Shown: positions 1-9,385, counted from the first letter of the stretch. The stretch: 38,669 bases of DNA from Planctomycetota bacterium (GCA_016794035.1 JAEUHS010000118.1:1-38669), one strand, 5' to 3'. Translations and numbers: made by a program. The notes: a model not told the origin generated them from the sequence alone.

Positions 1-162
1 TACAGCCCCGCCCGGATCGCGGTGTCGATTCCGCGCGAGGTGCGTGAGGACTTCACCTGCCTAGCCCAGGCGGTGTCCTTCAACCCGGACGTCGCTCCCG
101 AGGACCACGACGCGTTCGGCCTGTCGCAGGTCGAGAAGGTCGAGGTCGCCGCGGCCCGCTGA
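1..162 (+). CDS. C-terminal end of an unidentified protein (partial)
   Basis: The first reading frame is open from the window edge to a TGA at 160-162, giving 53 residues that end in VEVAAAR. The codons have the G/C-rich third positions typical of the real genes nearby, so I read it as the 3' end of a gene that begins outside the window. The fragment is acidic and has no motif I recognise. It lies 231 bases before the MoxR gene, on the same strand. Whether it belongs to that operon cannot be seen. The interval 163-393 shows no convincing small gene. Confidence 0.55.
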   Translation, partial: YSPARIAVSIPREVREDFTCLAQAVSFNPDVAPEDHDAFGLSQVEKVEVAAAR

Positions 163-393
163 GACGGACGCCGACCGGGCGGCCAGGGCGGCGAAGGCGT
201 CTTTGCACCCAACGCCGCGCACCGTCACACTCTGCGAACGGCGCCTCGTGGCCCGACTTCGCAGCGGCGCGCGAGCAGCTGGAGCGAGGGCAGCCGCGCT
301 GAGCCGCGCCGCGCGTGATCGTGCCGCCGACTGAACGTCGGCCGGCGGAACCCGTTGGAGCCAGCGCCCCCTCCCCGCGCCGCCTCGGCTACC

Positions 394-1332
394 ATGCGCA
401 CCGCACCCAGACCCCCGCGGATGTCTCCCCTCGCGCAGCAGCTCATCGACGCCATCGGCCAGACCCTGCGGGGCAAGGAAGAGGCGATCGAACTCGCGGT
501 CACGGCCCTGTTCGCCGGCGGCCACCTGCTGATCGAGGACCACCCCGGCGTCGGCAAGACGCTGCTGGCGCGCAGCCTGGCGAAGGCGCTCGACCTGCCG
601 TTCCAGCGCGTGCAGTGCACGGCCGACCTGCTGCCGAGCGACATCGTCGGCGCCCAGATCTACCATCCGCGCACCGGCGAACTGACGTTCCGGCCCGGGC
701 CGGTGTTCACCTCGGTGCTGCTGGCCGACGAACTCAACCGCACGCCGCCGCGCACGCAGTCGGCGCTGCTCGAGTGCATGGCCGAGCGCCGGGTCACGAT
801 CGACCGCGAGAGCCACGCGCTGCCGGATCCGTTCTTCGTGATCGCGACGCAGAACCCGATGACGTCGGCCGGCACCTACCCGCTGCCCGAGAACCAGCTC
901 GACCGCTTCCTGCTGAGCCTGCGGCTTGGCTATCCGAGCACCGAACACGAGATCGACGTCGTCGCCCGCGAGGACGGCCACCGGCTCGCCGACGACCTGC
1001 GGCCGGTCGCCAGCCGCGACGATCTGCTCGGCGCGCGCGCGACGATCGAACAGGTGCGCTGCGACCGCGAGCTGGCGGCGTTCATGGTCGAACTCGCGCA
1101 CCGCACGCGCACGATGGCCGATGCCGTGCTCGGCGTCAGCACGCGCGGCGCGCAGGCGCTGCACCGGGCCTGCCGCGCGCGCGCCTACGTGCACGGCCGC
1201 GACTTCGTGGTGCCCGACGACGTGCGCGCGCTGCTGGTGCCGGCGTGGGCCCATCGCATGACCGGCCGCTCGGGCGGCGACACCGAGGCGCTGCTGCACG
1301 AGATCCTCGCGCACACGCCGCTGCCCGATTGA
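394..1332 (+). CDS. MoxR-family AAA+ ATPase
   Basis: This is a 312-residue AAA+ ATPase of the MoxR/RavA type, a class thought to act as a chaperone that remodels or activates partner proteins at the membrane. Visible motifs are Walker A HPGVGKT at residues 50-56, Walker B with DE at 112-113 in LLADELNR, the sensor-1 strand IATQNP near 150-155, and the arginine-containing ENQLDRFLL, all in the usual order. The start is uncertain. In-frame ATGs lie at 355, 394 and 421 and none has a clear Shine-Dalgarno sequence; I chose 394 because 355 adds a proline-rich, non-conserved stretch, but 421 is equally possible. It is followed after 10 bases by a DUF58 gene and then by a transglutaminase, the classic MoxR-DUF58-TgpA gene order. 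Confidence 0.93.
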   Translation: MRTAPRPPRMSPLAQQLIDAIGQTLRGKEEAIELAVTALFAGGHLLIEDHPGVGKTLLARSLAKALDLPFQRVQCTADLLPSDIVGAQIYHPRTGELTFRPGPVFTSVLLADELNRTPPRTQSALLECMAERRVTIDRESHALPDPFFVIATQNPMTSAGTYPLPENQLDRFLLSLRLGYPSTEHEIDVVAREDGHRLADDLRPVASRDDLLGARATIEQVRCDRELAAFMVELAHRTRTMADAVLGVSTRGAQALHRACRARAYVHGRDFVVPDDVRALLVPAWAHRMTGRSGGDTEALLHEILAHTPLPD

Positions 1333-1342
1333 ACGGCGCCCG

Positions 1343-2416
1343 ATGGCGATCCCGAGCAGCAGCGTCGAACTCACCCTGCGCGGCAAGGTCGTCGCGTGGC
1401 TGACCGCGTTGGCCGCCGGCGCCGCCTGGCTCGGTGACGACGACAACGCGCGGCTCGCCGCCGCGATGCTGGCGGCGCCGCTGGTGGTCGACTTCGTCGC
1501 CAAGCAGCGCCGACTGCACCACACCGAGGTCCAGGTCGCCGCGCGCCGCACGGTCGTCGGCGCGCTGTTCGTCGAACAACTGACGCTGGTGCATCGCGGT
1601 CGCCGGCCCGCGCGCGAGTGCCTGCTCAGCGAGCCGCGCACGATGCGTTCCGAACCGCCGGTGCTGCTGCCGGTGCTGCCGCCCGACGCGCCGGTGCGGG
1701 TCGGCATCCGCGGTCGCAGCCTGCAACGCAGCCACGTGCTCGAACGCGTGTTCGTGCTGATGTCGGTCTGGCCGCTGGCTCTGTTCCGCACGCGCGCCGT
1801 CGTCACCGTCGCCGCCGACTTCGTCACCGAACCGGCGCGCGTGCCGCTGTCGGCCGAGATCGTGCAGGCGATCGCCGAACAGCAGGCCGCCCCGCGCGAC
1901 CGCACCATGGCGACCGGCCTCGAATTCCACTCGCTGCGCGAACACCAGCCGAACGAGGACGCGCGCGGCGTGCACGCGCTGCGCAGCGCCGCGATCGGCA
2001 CGCTGGTGCGCCGCGTCACGCGCGGACGGCTGCCGCACACGGTCGGCCTCGTGCTCGACCTGCGCCGGCCGCCCGGCCGGCCGCTGCAGCACGGCACGCG
2101 ACGTTTCGAGTGGAGCCTCGGCGCCTGCGCGGCGCTGGTCGCCCACCTGCGGCAGCGCGCGGCGCAGGTGCGGGTGCTGGTCGTCGCCGCCGAGCCCGCG
2201 CAGTTCCTGGTGCACGGCCCGGCGCAGGAACACGACCTGCTGACGCTGCTGGCCGAGGCCGGCCCGACGCCGCACCATCCGCTGGCGCCCGATCTGCTCG
2301 ACGAACTGCTGCGGCTCGAACACTGCTTCTGGATCCCGGCCGGCGCCTACACGGCGTCGCCGGAGATCGCCGCGCTGCCGCGCACCGTCACGATCGTCGG
2401 AGGCGAGTTCGAATGA
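1343..2416 (+). CDS. DUF58 domain membrane protein
   Basis: A 357-residue protein with one or two hydrophobic segments near residues 15-50 (LTALAAGAAWL and AAAMLAAPLVVDFV), followed by a long cytoplasmic or periplasmic region. The DUF58 signature, usually of the form G-x-E-F-x-x-L-R-E-Y, appears here as GLEFHSLREH, with a downstream arginine-rich stretch. The usual 'RxIxW' is degenerate (ARGVHALRSAA), so the family tryptophan is missing. DUF58 proteins have a VWA-like fold and are encoded next to MoxR ATPases, whose partners they probably are. The biochemical role is not established. The stop codon overlaps the next start in ATGA, which suggests translational coupling. Confidence 0.88.
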   Translation: MAIPSSSVELTLRGKVVAWLTALAAGAAWLGDDDNARLAAAMLAAPLVVDFVAKQRRLHHTEVQVAARRTVVGALFVEQLTLVHRGRRPARECLLSEPRTMRSEPPVLLPVLPPDAPVRVGIRGRSLQRSHVLERVFVLMSVWPLALFRTRAVVTVAADFVTEPARVPLSAEIVQAIAEQQAAPRDRTMATGLEFHSLREHQPNEDARGVHALRSAAIGTLVRRVTRGRLPHTVGLVLDLRRPPGRPLQHGTRRFEWSLGACAALVAHLRQRAAQVRVLVVAAEPAQFLVHGPAQEHDLLTLLAEAGPTPHHPLAPDLLDELLRLEHCFWIPAGAYTASPEIAALPRTVTIVGGEFE

Positions 2417-4452
2417 ACCCGCGCCCCACCGAACCGCGCGGCACCGCGCGCCTCGCCGCCGCAGCGCTGTTCGCCTGCACGACGCTGGCGCTGGCGAACC
2501 TGCCGGCGGCCGACTTCCCGGTCGGCTGGCTGCTGGCGCTGGTGCTGCCCGGCGCGGTGCTGGGCCGCCTGCCGCCGGCGACGTCGCCGTGGCGCCGCAC
2601 GCTGCTGACGATGCTGCTGCAGACCGTCGCGCTGTGGCTCGCGCTCGAGTTCGCCGGCACGCTGTCGCGCCCCGCCGCGCTGGCCTGCACGATCCTGCCG
2701 CCGCTCGCGTTCGTGACCGCGCGCCAGCAGGAGAGCGACGGCGCACTCGGGTTGTTCCTCAGCTTCTGCGTGCTGCTGGTCGGCGTGATCCTCGACGGCG
2801 TGCACCTGCCGCTGGTGTTCGCCTACGGGTTGATGGCGTGCCTGACGCTGCGCACCACCGCGCACCTCGCCGCCTGCCGCGTCAGCCGCGCCCCGCACCG
2901 GCTCGTCGCGCGCGCGCACACCGGCCCGGTGCTGGCCTCGGCGCTCGCGCTGGCGCTGCCGTGCCTGCTGGCCGCGTTCGCGGTCGAACGGACGATCGGT
3001 CTGCTGCCGACGCCGAGCCGGTCGGGAACGAGCGGCGGGTCGGCCCCGGCCGACGATCGGGGCCGGCGGCGCGTCGGCCTCGACGATTCGTTCGTGCTCG
3101 ACGGCGGCAGGGGCGCGCTCGCGGATCTGCACGGCGAGCAGCTGGTACGCGTGCGCACGACGACCGGGCGCGCCGTGCCCGGCGACCTGTACCTGCGTTC
3201 GGGCTTCTTCGCCGCCGCCGGGCTCGATCGCTGGCAGATCGGCCAGCTCGACCAGTCGGTCGCGCCGCACGCGGAGTCGCACGTGCTGCGGCGACCGCTG
3301 CCGGACGCGCCGGTGCAGTGGCTGGAGGTCGAGCGCTTCGCCGGCGCGCGCAACTTCGTGTTCGCGCCGCCGGGTGCGACCGAGATCCGCGGCCTCGACG
3401 ACCTCGTCGCCGACGATCTGCGCGAGTGGCTGCGGCAACCGGACCGCAGTCGCCTGGACGACTACGCGATCGGCTTCCAGCGTCTGCCCGCACCGCCCGC
3501 CGATCTGCCGCTCGATCCGCGCGCACGCCGGCTCGGCCTGCTGTCGCTGCCGGCCGGCCTCGATCGCGCCCCCTTCGAGGCGCTGCTCGACGCCTGGCAC
3601 GTCGGCACGGCGCCGCAGGAGGCCATCGAGGCGATCGCGGCGGGTCTCGCCCACCACTGCCGCTACGACCGCGTCGAGCCGCAGGGCCCGCACGCGCATG
3701 CGCTCGAGAACTTCCTGTTCGCCGACGGCGATCGGCGCGGCTACTGCATGCACTTCGCATCGGCGGCGGCGCTGATGCTGCGCCTGCGCGGCATCGCCTG
3801 CCGCATCGGCGTCGGCCTCTACGGCGGCGACGCCGATCGCAGCGAGCCCGGCGCGCGGCTGTTCGGCTCGCAGCACGCGCACGCATGGGTCGAGATCCCG
3901 TTCGCCGGCCGCGGCTTCGTCGTGTTCGATCCGACGCCGCCGCAGGAACGTGGCCGCCGCATGCCGTCGCGGCTCGACGACAGCGGCCGCCTCGACACCG
4001 ACCCCGCGATCGCGGCCGCCGGTGCGCGCAGTCCGTGGCAGGCCCTGCTCGACTTCGTGCTGCAGCCGTGGCTGCTGCTGGTCGCGCTGCTGCTGGCGAT
4101 CGGCTCGACGCTGTGGCCGACCGGACCGGCGCGCCGCGCGACGGCGGTGACGCCGCCGGTCGCGCGCAGCGCGCGCCGCACGCTGGCGCGCCTGCTGCGC
4201 GCGCTGAGCGCGGCGGGCCACGCGCGTCGCGCCGGCGACACGCTCGAGATGTTCCAGCGGGAACTCGCCGCGGCAGGTCGCCTGCCGCCCGAGGTGCGGC
4301 GCGCGTTCGAGGTCTACCAGGAGGTGCGCTTCGGCGGCCGGCCGTTCGACCAGGCGCGCGCCGACGAACTGCAGCACGGCGTGTTCACCGCCGAACGCAT
4401 GCGGCCCGCAGGGGCCGAGCCTCAGCCGGACCGGACCGCCGGCCAGACGTAG
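2413..4452 (+). CDS. TgpA-like transmembrane transglutaminase with C-terminal DUF4129-like tail
   Basis: A 679-residue membrane protein. Several hydrophobic segments fill the first ~180 residues, followed by an extracytoplasmic transglutaminase-like (papain-fold) core. The catalytic triad is complete: Cys445 in GYCMHFASA, His490 in HAHAWVE and Asp506 in VFDPTPP. A further membrane segment (WLLLVALLLAIGSTLW) leads to a cytoplasmic tail resembling DUF4129. This is the architecture of Pseudomonas TgpA. Family members cross-link or cleave proteins at the cell envelope; the substrate here is unknown. The ATG at 2413 is well supported: GGAGG at 2399-2403 lies 9 bases upstream, and the start overlaps the DUF58 stop (ATGA). 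The 3' end overlaps the convergent kinase-like gene by 31 bases. Confidence 0.93.
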   Translation: MNPRPTEPRGTARLAAAALFACTTLALANLPAADFPVGWLLALVLPGAVLGRLPPATSPWRRTLLTMLLQTVALWLALEFAGTLSRPAALACTILPPLAFVTARQQESDGALGLFLSFCVLLVGVILDGVHLPLVFAYGLMACLTLRTTAHLAACRVSRAPHRLVARAHTGPVLASALALALPCLLAAFAVERTIGLLPTPSRSGTSGGSAPADDRGRRRVGLDDSFVLDGGRGALADLHGEQLVRVRTTTGRAVPGDLYLRSGFFAAAGLDRWQIGQLDQSVAPHAESHVLRRPLPDAPVQWLEVERFAGARNFVFAPPGATEIRGLDDLVADDLREWLRQPDRSRLDDYAIGFQRLPAPPADLPLDPRARRLGLLSLPAGLDRAPFEALLDAWHVGTAPQEAIEAIAAGLAHHCRYDRVEPQGPHAHALENFLFADGDRRGYCMHFASAAALMLRLRGIACRIGVGLYGGDADRSEPGARLFGSQHAHAWVEIPFAGRGFVVFDPTPPQERGRRMPSRLDDSGRLDTDPAIAAAGARSPWQALLDFVLQPWLLLVALLLAIGSTLWPTGPARRATAVTPPVARSARRTLARLLRALSAAGHARRAGDTLEMFQRELAAAGRLPPEVRRAFEVYQEVRFGGRPFDQARADELQHGVFTAERMRPAGAEPQPDRTAGQT

Positions 4453-5384
4453 GCGATCGTCGCCGCGTCCGCGCTCGCCGCGACCGTGAGTTCGCCACCG
4501 GCCCGGGCCAGCACCAGCGCCGCCCGCGCCTGCCATTCCGCCGCCGGCTCCCGCGGGTCCGCGACCGGTCGCCGGCACGCCTCGGCCGCGAATCGCACCC
4601 GCACGCAGGTCCGCGGCCGGCCGCCGGCGATCGCGATCGGCTCGCGCGCGGCCTGCACGTGCAGCCGCCCCGGCGCGCGGCCCAGCGCCGCGACGAGTCC
4701 CTGCAGCAGCACCTGCGTGGCCTCGGCCGCGACGACGCGGATCGGCGGCAGGTCCGTGGCCATCGACGGCACGACCTCGACGTCGTGCTGCGTCGCGATG
4801 CGCTTGCACACCGACAGCGCCTCGGCGACGAGATCGGTGACCGCCACCTGCTGCCACTGCCTCGGCGTCGCCTTCAGCAGACGGGCGAGCGCGCTCGCCA
4901 TCGTCGCGCTGCGCTGCGAACCGCGCTGCAGTTCTTCGAGCAGCTGTCGGTCGGCCGGGTCCTTGGTGGCGGGCACCAGCATGGCCGCGAGTCCCATCGC
5001 CGAGCCGAGCAGGTTGTTGAGATCGTGCACGACCGACCCGGCCAGCCGCCCGAGCAGCCGCACGCGCGCCGCCGCCAGTTCGCTGGTCTCGGCGCGCTCG
5101 CGGTCGTGCACGTCGCGGGCGCACAACCAGCGGCCGCCGCCGGCCTCGTGCAGGCACAGCTCGAACGCGCGGCCGCCGAACATCGCCGGCACGCGTTCGC
5201 CGGCGGCGAGCCGCTGCTGCGCCGTCGCATCGAGCGGCAGCGTCGCCAACGACGTGCCGCCGCACCCCGCCAGCAGCGACCGCATCGCGGCGTTGTGCGC
5301 GGACAGGACGCCGTCGGCGGCCACCGTCGCGACGGCCTCGGCGAGCGCTTCGAACGGGAACGGCGGGATCTCGGATGGGGCCAT
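4422..5384 (-). CDS. Histidine-kinase-like protein with degenerate ATPase domain
   Basis: A 320-residue soluble protein. Residues ~10-95 look like a degenerate PAS-type sensor. Residues ~110-135 contain an H-box, LAGSVVHDLNNLLGS, with the candidate phospho-acceptor His120, of the NtrB-like HDLNN type. The region where the HATPase_c domain should lie (residues ~190-320) has no recognisable N-box (NLxxNA), G1 (DxGxG) or G2 motif, so ATP binding is doubtful. The end IAYVWPA resembles the last strand of an HATPase domain, which suggests decay or strong divergence rather than absence of the fold. It is the last gene of the six-gene minus-strand run, 21 bases after the aspartyl protease gene. No response regulator is encoded nearby. 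It may act as a phosphotransfer or dimerisation partner. Confidence 0.75.
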   Translation of the reverse strand: MAPSEIPPFPFEALAEAVATVAADGVLSAHNAAMRSLLAGCGGTSLATLPLDATAQQRLAAGERVPAMFGGRAFELCLHEAGGGRWLCARDVHDRERAETSELAAARVRLLGRLAGSVVHDLNNLLGSAMGLAAMLVPATKDPADRQLLEELQRGSQRSATMASALARLLKATPRQWQQVAVTDLVAEALSVCKRIATQHDVEVVPSMATDLPPIRVVAAEATQVLLQGLVAALGRAPGRLHVQAAREPIAIAGGRPRTCVRVRFAAEACRRPVADPREPAAEWQARAALVLARAGGELTVAASADAATIAYVWPAVRSG

Positions 5385-5405
5385 GCGGTGCGGTGGCCCG
5401 GCATC

Positions 5406-6677
5406 CTACGGCACGGCCTGCAGCCGCGCGCGGCCGCGGTCGAGCGTCACCCGGCAGCGGCCGAGCAGATCGATGCCCAGCACCCCGTGCACGGGGAACA
5501 CGGTCGCCGCACCGCGCGGCACGACCGGCAGCGTCACGCCCTGGAAGCGCACTTCCGAGCAGCGCAGCACGAGGTCGCGCACCTCGCGCACGGCCACGAG
5601 GCCGCCGCCGACCGTGCGCACGCGGCGGAACGACGGCACGGTGCGGCCCGCTCCGCCCGGCAGCGCGTCGACGCCGGCGGCGGTCAGGCTCGAGTGGCTG
5701 GCGCCGGTGTCGAGCACGAACCACAGCCGCGCGCCTTCGACGAACAGCGGCACCAGGCAGCGTCCCTCGGCGCGCACGCACTGCACCGATTCCGACTCGG
5801 GCAGCCCGCGCGGCAGTTCGAGCACGACGCTGCCACGCTCCGGATCGATCGTGAACCGGAACACCGCCAGCAGGTCGAGGCCGAGCACGCCGCGCGGCAC
5901 GCGTTCGGGGCCGCCGAACAGGTCGCGCAGGCGCAGCACTTCGTCGTCGACCAGCAGCACCGGCGTGGTGCCGAGCTCGATGTCGCCGACGGTGAAGCGC
6001 GGCAGCGAACCGACCTCGACCGTCAGGCGGCGCCCGGCGGCGTCGATGGCCTCGCCGGCCGGCTGCGGCGCGAGCACGCCGAGCTCGCCCGCGAAGCTGT
6101 GCGACACCGTCGTCATCGACGTGCCGGTGTCGATCGCGAACGGCCGCACGCGGTCGCCGGCTCCGCACAGGAACTCCGGCGTGTCGCCCGGCAGCAGCCG
6201 CTGTTCGGTCAGCAGCGGGCCCGCGGGCTTGCGCACGAACGGCAGGCCGTAGGCGATCGTGCCGAACGCGCGGCGCCGTTCGCTGTCGGCGCCGAACGCG
6301 CCCGCGAGCAGCGGCCCCGGACACTCGCCCCAGCGCCCGGCCTGGAACAGCAGGTCGCCGAGCCGCCCGCGCAGCGACTGCACCTCGGTCGCCTCGAGGC
6401 CGGCGGCGCGCGCGTTGCGCACCGCGGCGGTCTGCTCGCGGATCGCCTCGTCGTCGCGCCACAGCAGTTCGGCCAGCAGCGAACTCCACTGCGCGGCGGC
6501 GACGTGCGTCGGGTAGCGCTCGCGTAGGGCCGCGACGATCTCCTGCGCCTGCTCGATGCGGCCCTCTTGCAGCGCCGCCACGGCGCCGTCGAGCTGCGCC
6601 TCCGGCGTCGGCCCTGGCCGCCTCGTCACGCACGCTGCCAGCAGCAGCGCCGCGGCCGCGGCGAGGAAGCGCGACAT
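5406..6677 (-). CDS. Lipoprotein with two retropepsin-like aspartyl protease domains
   Basis: A 423-residue predicted lipoprotein. The signal sequence has a lipobox LLAAC with the acylated Cys at residue 16. Residues ~25-115 are helical and TPR-like. Two retropepsin-type halves follow. The first has the catalytic-type motif DTG at 183-185 (AIDTGTS) and a flap-and-close motif GVLGLDLL at ~263. The second has DTG at 323-325 (VLDTGAS) and GVLGIDLL near residues 395-405. Retropepsins usually form homodimers with one DTG per chain, so two DTG copies in one chain could build a pseudo-dimeric active site, as in pepsin. Alternatively each half may bind peptides or dimerise separately. The start is fixed by a TGATG overlap with the preceding gene. 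The longer open frame upstream is antisense noise within that gene. Confidence 0.85.
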   Translation of the reverse strand: MSRFLAAAAALLLAACVTRRPGPTPEAQLDGAVAALQEGRIEQAQEIVAALRERYPTHVAAAQWSSLLAELLWRDDEAIREQTAAVRNARAAGLEATEVQSLRGRLGDLLFQAGRWGECPGPLLAGAFGADSERRRAFGTIAYGLPFVRKPAGPLLTEQRLLPGDTPEFLCGAGDRVRPFAIDTGTSMTTVSHSFAGELGVLAPQPAGEAIDAAGRRLTVEVGSLPRFTVGDIELGTTPVLLVDDEVLRLRDLFGGPERVPRGVLGLDLLAVFRFTIDPERGSVVLELPRGLPESESVQCVRAEGRCLVPLFVEGARLWFVLDTGASHSSLTAAGVDALPGGAGRTVPSFRRVRTVGGGLVAVREVRDLVLRCSEVRFQGVTLPVVPRGAATVFPVHGVLGIDLLGRCRVTLDRGRARLQAVP

Positions 6678-9385
6678 CAGTTCGTGGTCAGGGTCAGCGA
6701 ACGTCGGGTCACCTGCGTGACGCCGAGTTCGGTCGCGCCGATCGACTGCACGAAGCCCGACAGGTCGCGGTAGGCATCGCCCGACGTCGCCAGCACGCTG
6801 GTGCCGAAGTAGGCCGACACGGTCAGCGTGTAGCTGCGGCCCGCGACCAGCGGCGTCGCGGCCTCGGCCGGCAACGTCACGAACGCGAACTGCGTCAGGT
6901 CGGGCGGCACCACGACCTGCCAGAGCAGGGTCTCGCCGGCCGTCGCGCTGCGCAGTTCGAGCGTGCCGTACAGCGCGCCGGAGGGCAGCGCGAAGTCGAC
7001 CGTGAAGCCAGTCGCGGGAACTGCCCCGCCGTCGGCCGGCGCGGTCACGTCGGGCACGCCGCGGAACCCGAACGGGCTCGGGAACCCCGGCGAAGTGGCC
7101 AGCGGCAACGCCACCATAGCGCTGGTGCGGATCGTGCCGTTGGCAGTGGCGAGCGAACCCTGCAGCACGGCGAGCCACTTGTGGTCCTGCAGGCCCCCCG
7201 TCAGCGACGGCAACTGGAACGTGAGGTTGAAGGAGGGCAGCGGGGACCCGTTGTGATTGCCGCGGAGACCGCGCACCACATCGATCACGCGTCCGGTCGG
7301 CTGCAACACCGCCAATGCCAAGGTCATCGTCGACAGGTCGATCGGCGGCGGCGAGACCAGCACTTCGGTCAGAGTGAACGTCGTGGTCGCCGGCAGGTCG
7401 AGCGCGATGTCACGCGCGATCGTCGCACCCTCCGTCGGCACGAGGTCGGCGACCAGGCCGACCTTCTGCAGGGTCAAGAGCCCGCCGGGCGACGTCAGCT
7501 CGGTGGCGACCAGGTGCCCGCCCGCGACAGAGACCCCGGCCTGGAACGCCGCGTGCGTGGTCGCCGGGTCGACGTCGATCGGCAGCGACGAGGCGATCGG
7601 GATGCCCTCGACGACATCGTCCCACCACTCCTGCAGGTCGAGCCGCCGCGTCGCCCGCAGCCGATGTTGCCGCGCCGGATCGGCACCGGTCAGCGTGCCG
7701 GCGACGAGGCCGTGGCGATCGAACGCGGCGAGCGGTCGGCGCAGCACGCGCTGGATCGGCAGCTCGAGGTGGTCGCCGTTCGGCCGTTCGATCGAGAACG
7801 CGTGCACCAGGACCTGCCCGTCGCGCTCCGTGCGCAGGGTCGCGGTCGCGCGGCCGCTGAAGTCGCGGTCGACGAAGAACGAACCGGACTCGTTGCTGAT
7901 GCCGATGCGGCCCTCACCGGCGACCGATCCGCGCACCAGCGTGACGTCGCACTGCGGCCCGCCGCCGACCGAGTCGGTGACCAGCGCGCGCGTGCGGCGC
8001 GAACCGAGGAACCACGGACGTTCGTCGAAGAACTGGTAGGTGTCGAACCAGCGCCGACCGGGATCGAGGAAACCGATGCCCTGGCTGTAGAAGACGTTCT
8101 GGCCGTCGATCGGCCGGCCGTCCTGGAAGCCGAACCAGCGCGCCGGCATGTCCTCGAACAGCGCCTGGCCCGCGGCATCCCCCAGGGTCGCCTGCGCCAC
8201 CGCCTCGCAGGTCGCGCCGAGCCGCGTCGGGCGGAGCACCTCGGCCCGACCGCGCCGCACCTGCTGCACGCGCACGTTGCCGGCCTCGGTCGTGTCGAGC
8301 CCGAGATCGCCGACGTCGAGGTCGGCGCCGGGCGTGATCGCGAACGTGCTGCCGACGCGCGCCGGCAGCCAGCTGCCCCCGGCGAACAGTTCGACCACGG
8401 CGTTGCGCGCCGATCCGTCCGCGCGCGCGCCGGGCACGTTGGTGACGACGAAGCGGCCCGCGGCGTCGCTGGTGGTCGCGCGGCCGTCGACGGTCACGAT
8501 CGTGCCCGGGACCGGGGCGCCGGTCGGCAGCACGACGCGACCGGCGAGGGACGCTGCCGGCACGTCGACGCCGAACACGTAGCAACCCCCGCCGGCCACG
8601 GCGTTCGGCGCCTGGATGCGGCCGGCGGCCGCGGCGAGACCGGACCGCACGGCGGTCCATTCGCCGGTGACCGCGTCGAGCCGGAACAACGTCGCCGTGC
8701 CGGCCGCGCCGAGGCCGAGATCGTCGGCGACGTCGAGGTCGGCGGCGGGCGTGAAGGTCACGCCGGGCGGGTCGATGCAGAACACGGCGCCGGTCAGCAG
8801 CGCGCCGGCGGTCGCGGCCGGCAGGTCGCCGGGCACGTGCGACGCCTGCAGCGCGCCGGTGCGCAGCGTCACCGTGGTCGCGGCCGGGTCGTCGCTGCCG
8901 ACGCTGGCGCCGGCGGCGACGGTCAGCCGGCCGCCGGACGGCGCGGTCACGGTCGTCGCCCCCGCCTGGGTGCCGAGCGCCAGGGCCGCCGAGCTGCCGT
9001 CGGGCAGGTCCGGCAGGAACACCACCGCCGGCAGATCCGGGCCGACGATCGTCGCCGCGAAGCGCACGCGGCCGAGCCGGTCGCCGGCGACCGCGGCCGC
9101 GTGGCTGCCGTCGACGTCGACCAGCTGTCGGCCGCGCGGGCTCGAGGCCAGATCGCCGCGCCCGTTGCGCCCGGTCAGCGCCGTGCGTCCGGCGACGGTC
9201 GCGCGCGCCTCGACGACGCCGCGGCCGAGGTCGTCGAGCACGACGACCTTGCAGCTCTCGCTCGGCAGCGCGGCCAGCTTGGGGCCGATGTCGCTGCCGT
9301 CGCCCTGGCAGGCCGCCAGCAGCGCGGCCGACAGCACCGACAGCACCGACCGCACCGACGCCCGCACCCGTTCATCTCTGGCCAT
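6677..9385 (-). CDS. Large lipoprotein with carboxypeptidase-regulatory-like domains
   Basis: A 902-residue predicted lipoprotein with lipobox ALLAAC near residue 26. Two stretches look like carboxypeptidase-regulatory (transthyretin-like) beta-sandwich repeats: residues ~45-110 and ~280-345, the latter with the typical pattern GRVVLPTGAPVPGTIVTVDG followed by TTSDAAGRFVVTNVPG. The C-terminal ~130 residues resemble an Ig-like or FN3-like beta domain (VTAPADGGAVPATGFTVDF). The middle has no family I can name. It has no visible enzyme motif, so a structural or binding role on the cell surface is likely. The start is supported by GGAGG (minus-strand sense) at 9392-9396, six bases upstream. The gene begins inside the end of the M28 peptidase gene (14-base overlap) and hands over to the retropepsin lipoprotein through TGATG. 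Confidence 0.8.
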   Translation of the reverse strand: MARDERVRASVRSVLSVLSAALLAACQGDGSDIGPKLAALPSESCKVVVLDDLGRGVVEARATVAGRTALTGRNGRGDLASSPRGRQLVDVDGSHAAAVAGDRLGRVRFAATIVGPDLPAVVFLPDLPDGSSAALALGTQAGATTVTAPSGGRLTVAAGASVGSDDPAATTVTLRTGALQASHVPGDLPAATAGALLTGAVFCIDPPGVTFTPAADLDVADDLGLGAAGTATLFRLDAVTGEWTAVRSGLAAAAGRIQAPNAVAGGGCYVFGVDVPAASLAGRVVLPTGAPVPGTIVTVDGRATTSDAAGRFVVTNVPGARADGSARNAVVELFAGGSWLPARVGSTFAITPGADLDVGDLGLDTTEAGNVRVQQVRRGRAEVLRPTRLGATCEAVAQATLGDAAGQALFEDMPARWFGFQDGRPIDGQNVFYSQGIGFLDPGRRWFDTYQFFDERPWFLGSRRTRALVTDSVGGGPQCDVTLVRGSVAGEGRIGISNESGSFFVDRDFSGRATATLRTERDGQVLVHAFSIERPNGDHLELPIQRVLRRPLAAFDRHGLVAGTLTGADPARQHRLRATRRLDLQEWWDDVVEGIPIASSLPIDVDPATTHAAFQAGVSVAGGHLVATELTSPGGLLTLQKVGLVADLVPTEGATIARDIALDLPATTTFTLTEVLVSPPPIDLSTMTLALAVLQPTGRVIDVVRGLRGNHNGSPLPSFNLTFQLPSLTGGLQDHKWLAVLQGSLATANGTIRTSAMVALPLATSPGFPSPFGFRGVPDVTAPADGGAVPATGFTVDFALPSGALYGTLELRSATAGETLLWQVVVPPDLTQFAFVTLPAEAATPLVAGRSYTLTVSAYFGTSVLATSGDAYRDLSGFVQSIGATELGVTQVTRRSLTLTTN

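Noticed and set aside
2347..6633. Very long open frame on the minus strand, and similar long frames at 2589-6527 and 7181-9838 on the plus strand
   Set aside because: They are antisense or out-of-frame shadows caused by the high GC content; the translations are arginine- and alanine-rich low-complexity sequence, and recognisable genes occupy the same DNA in other frames.
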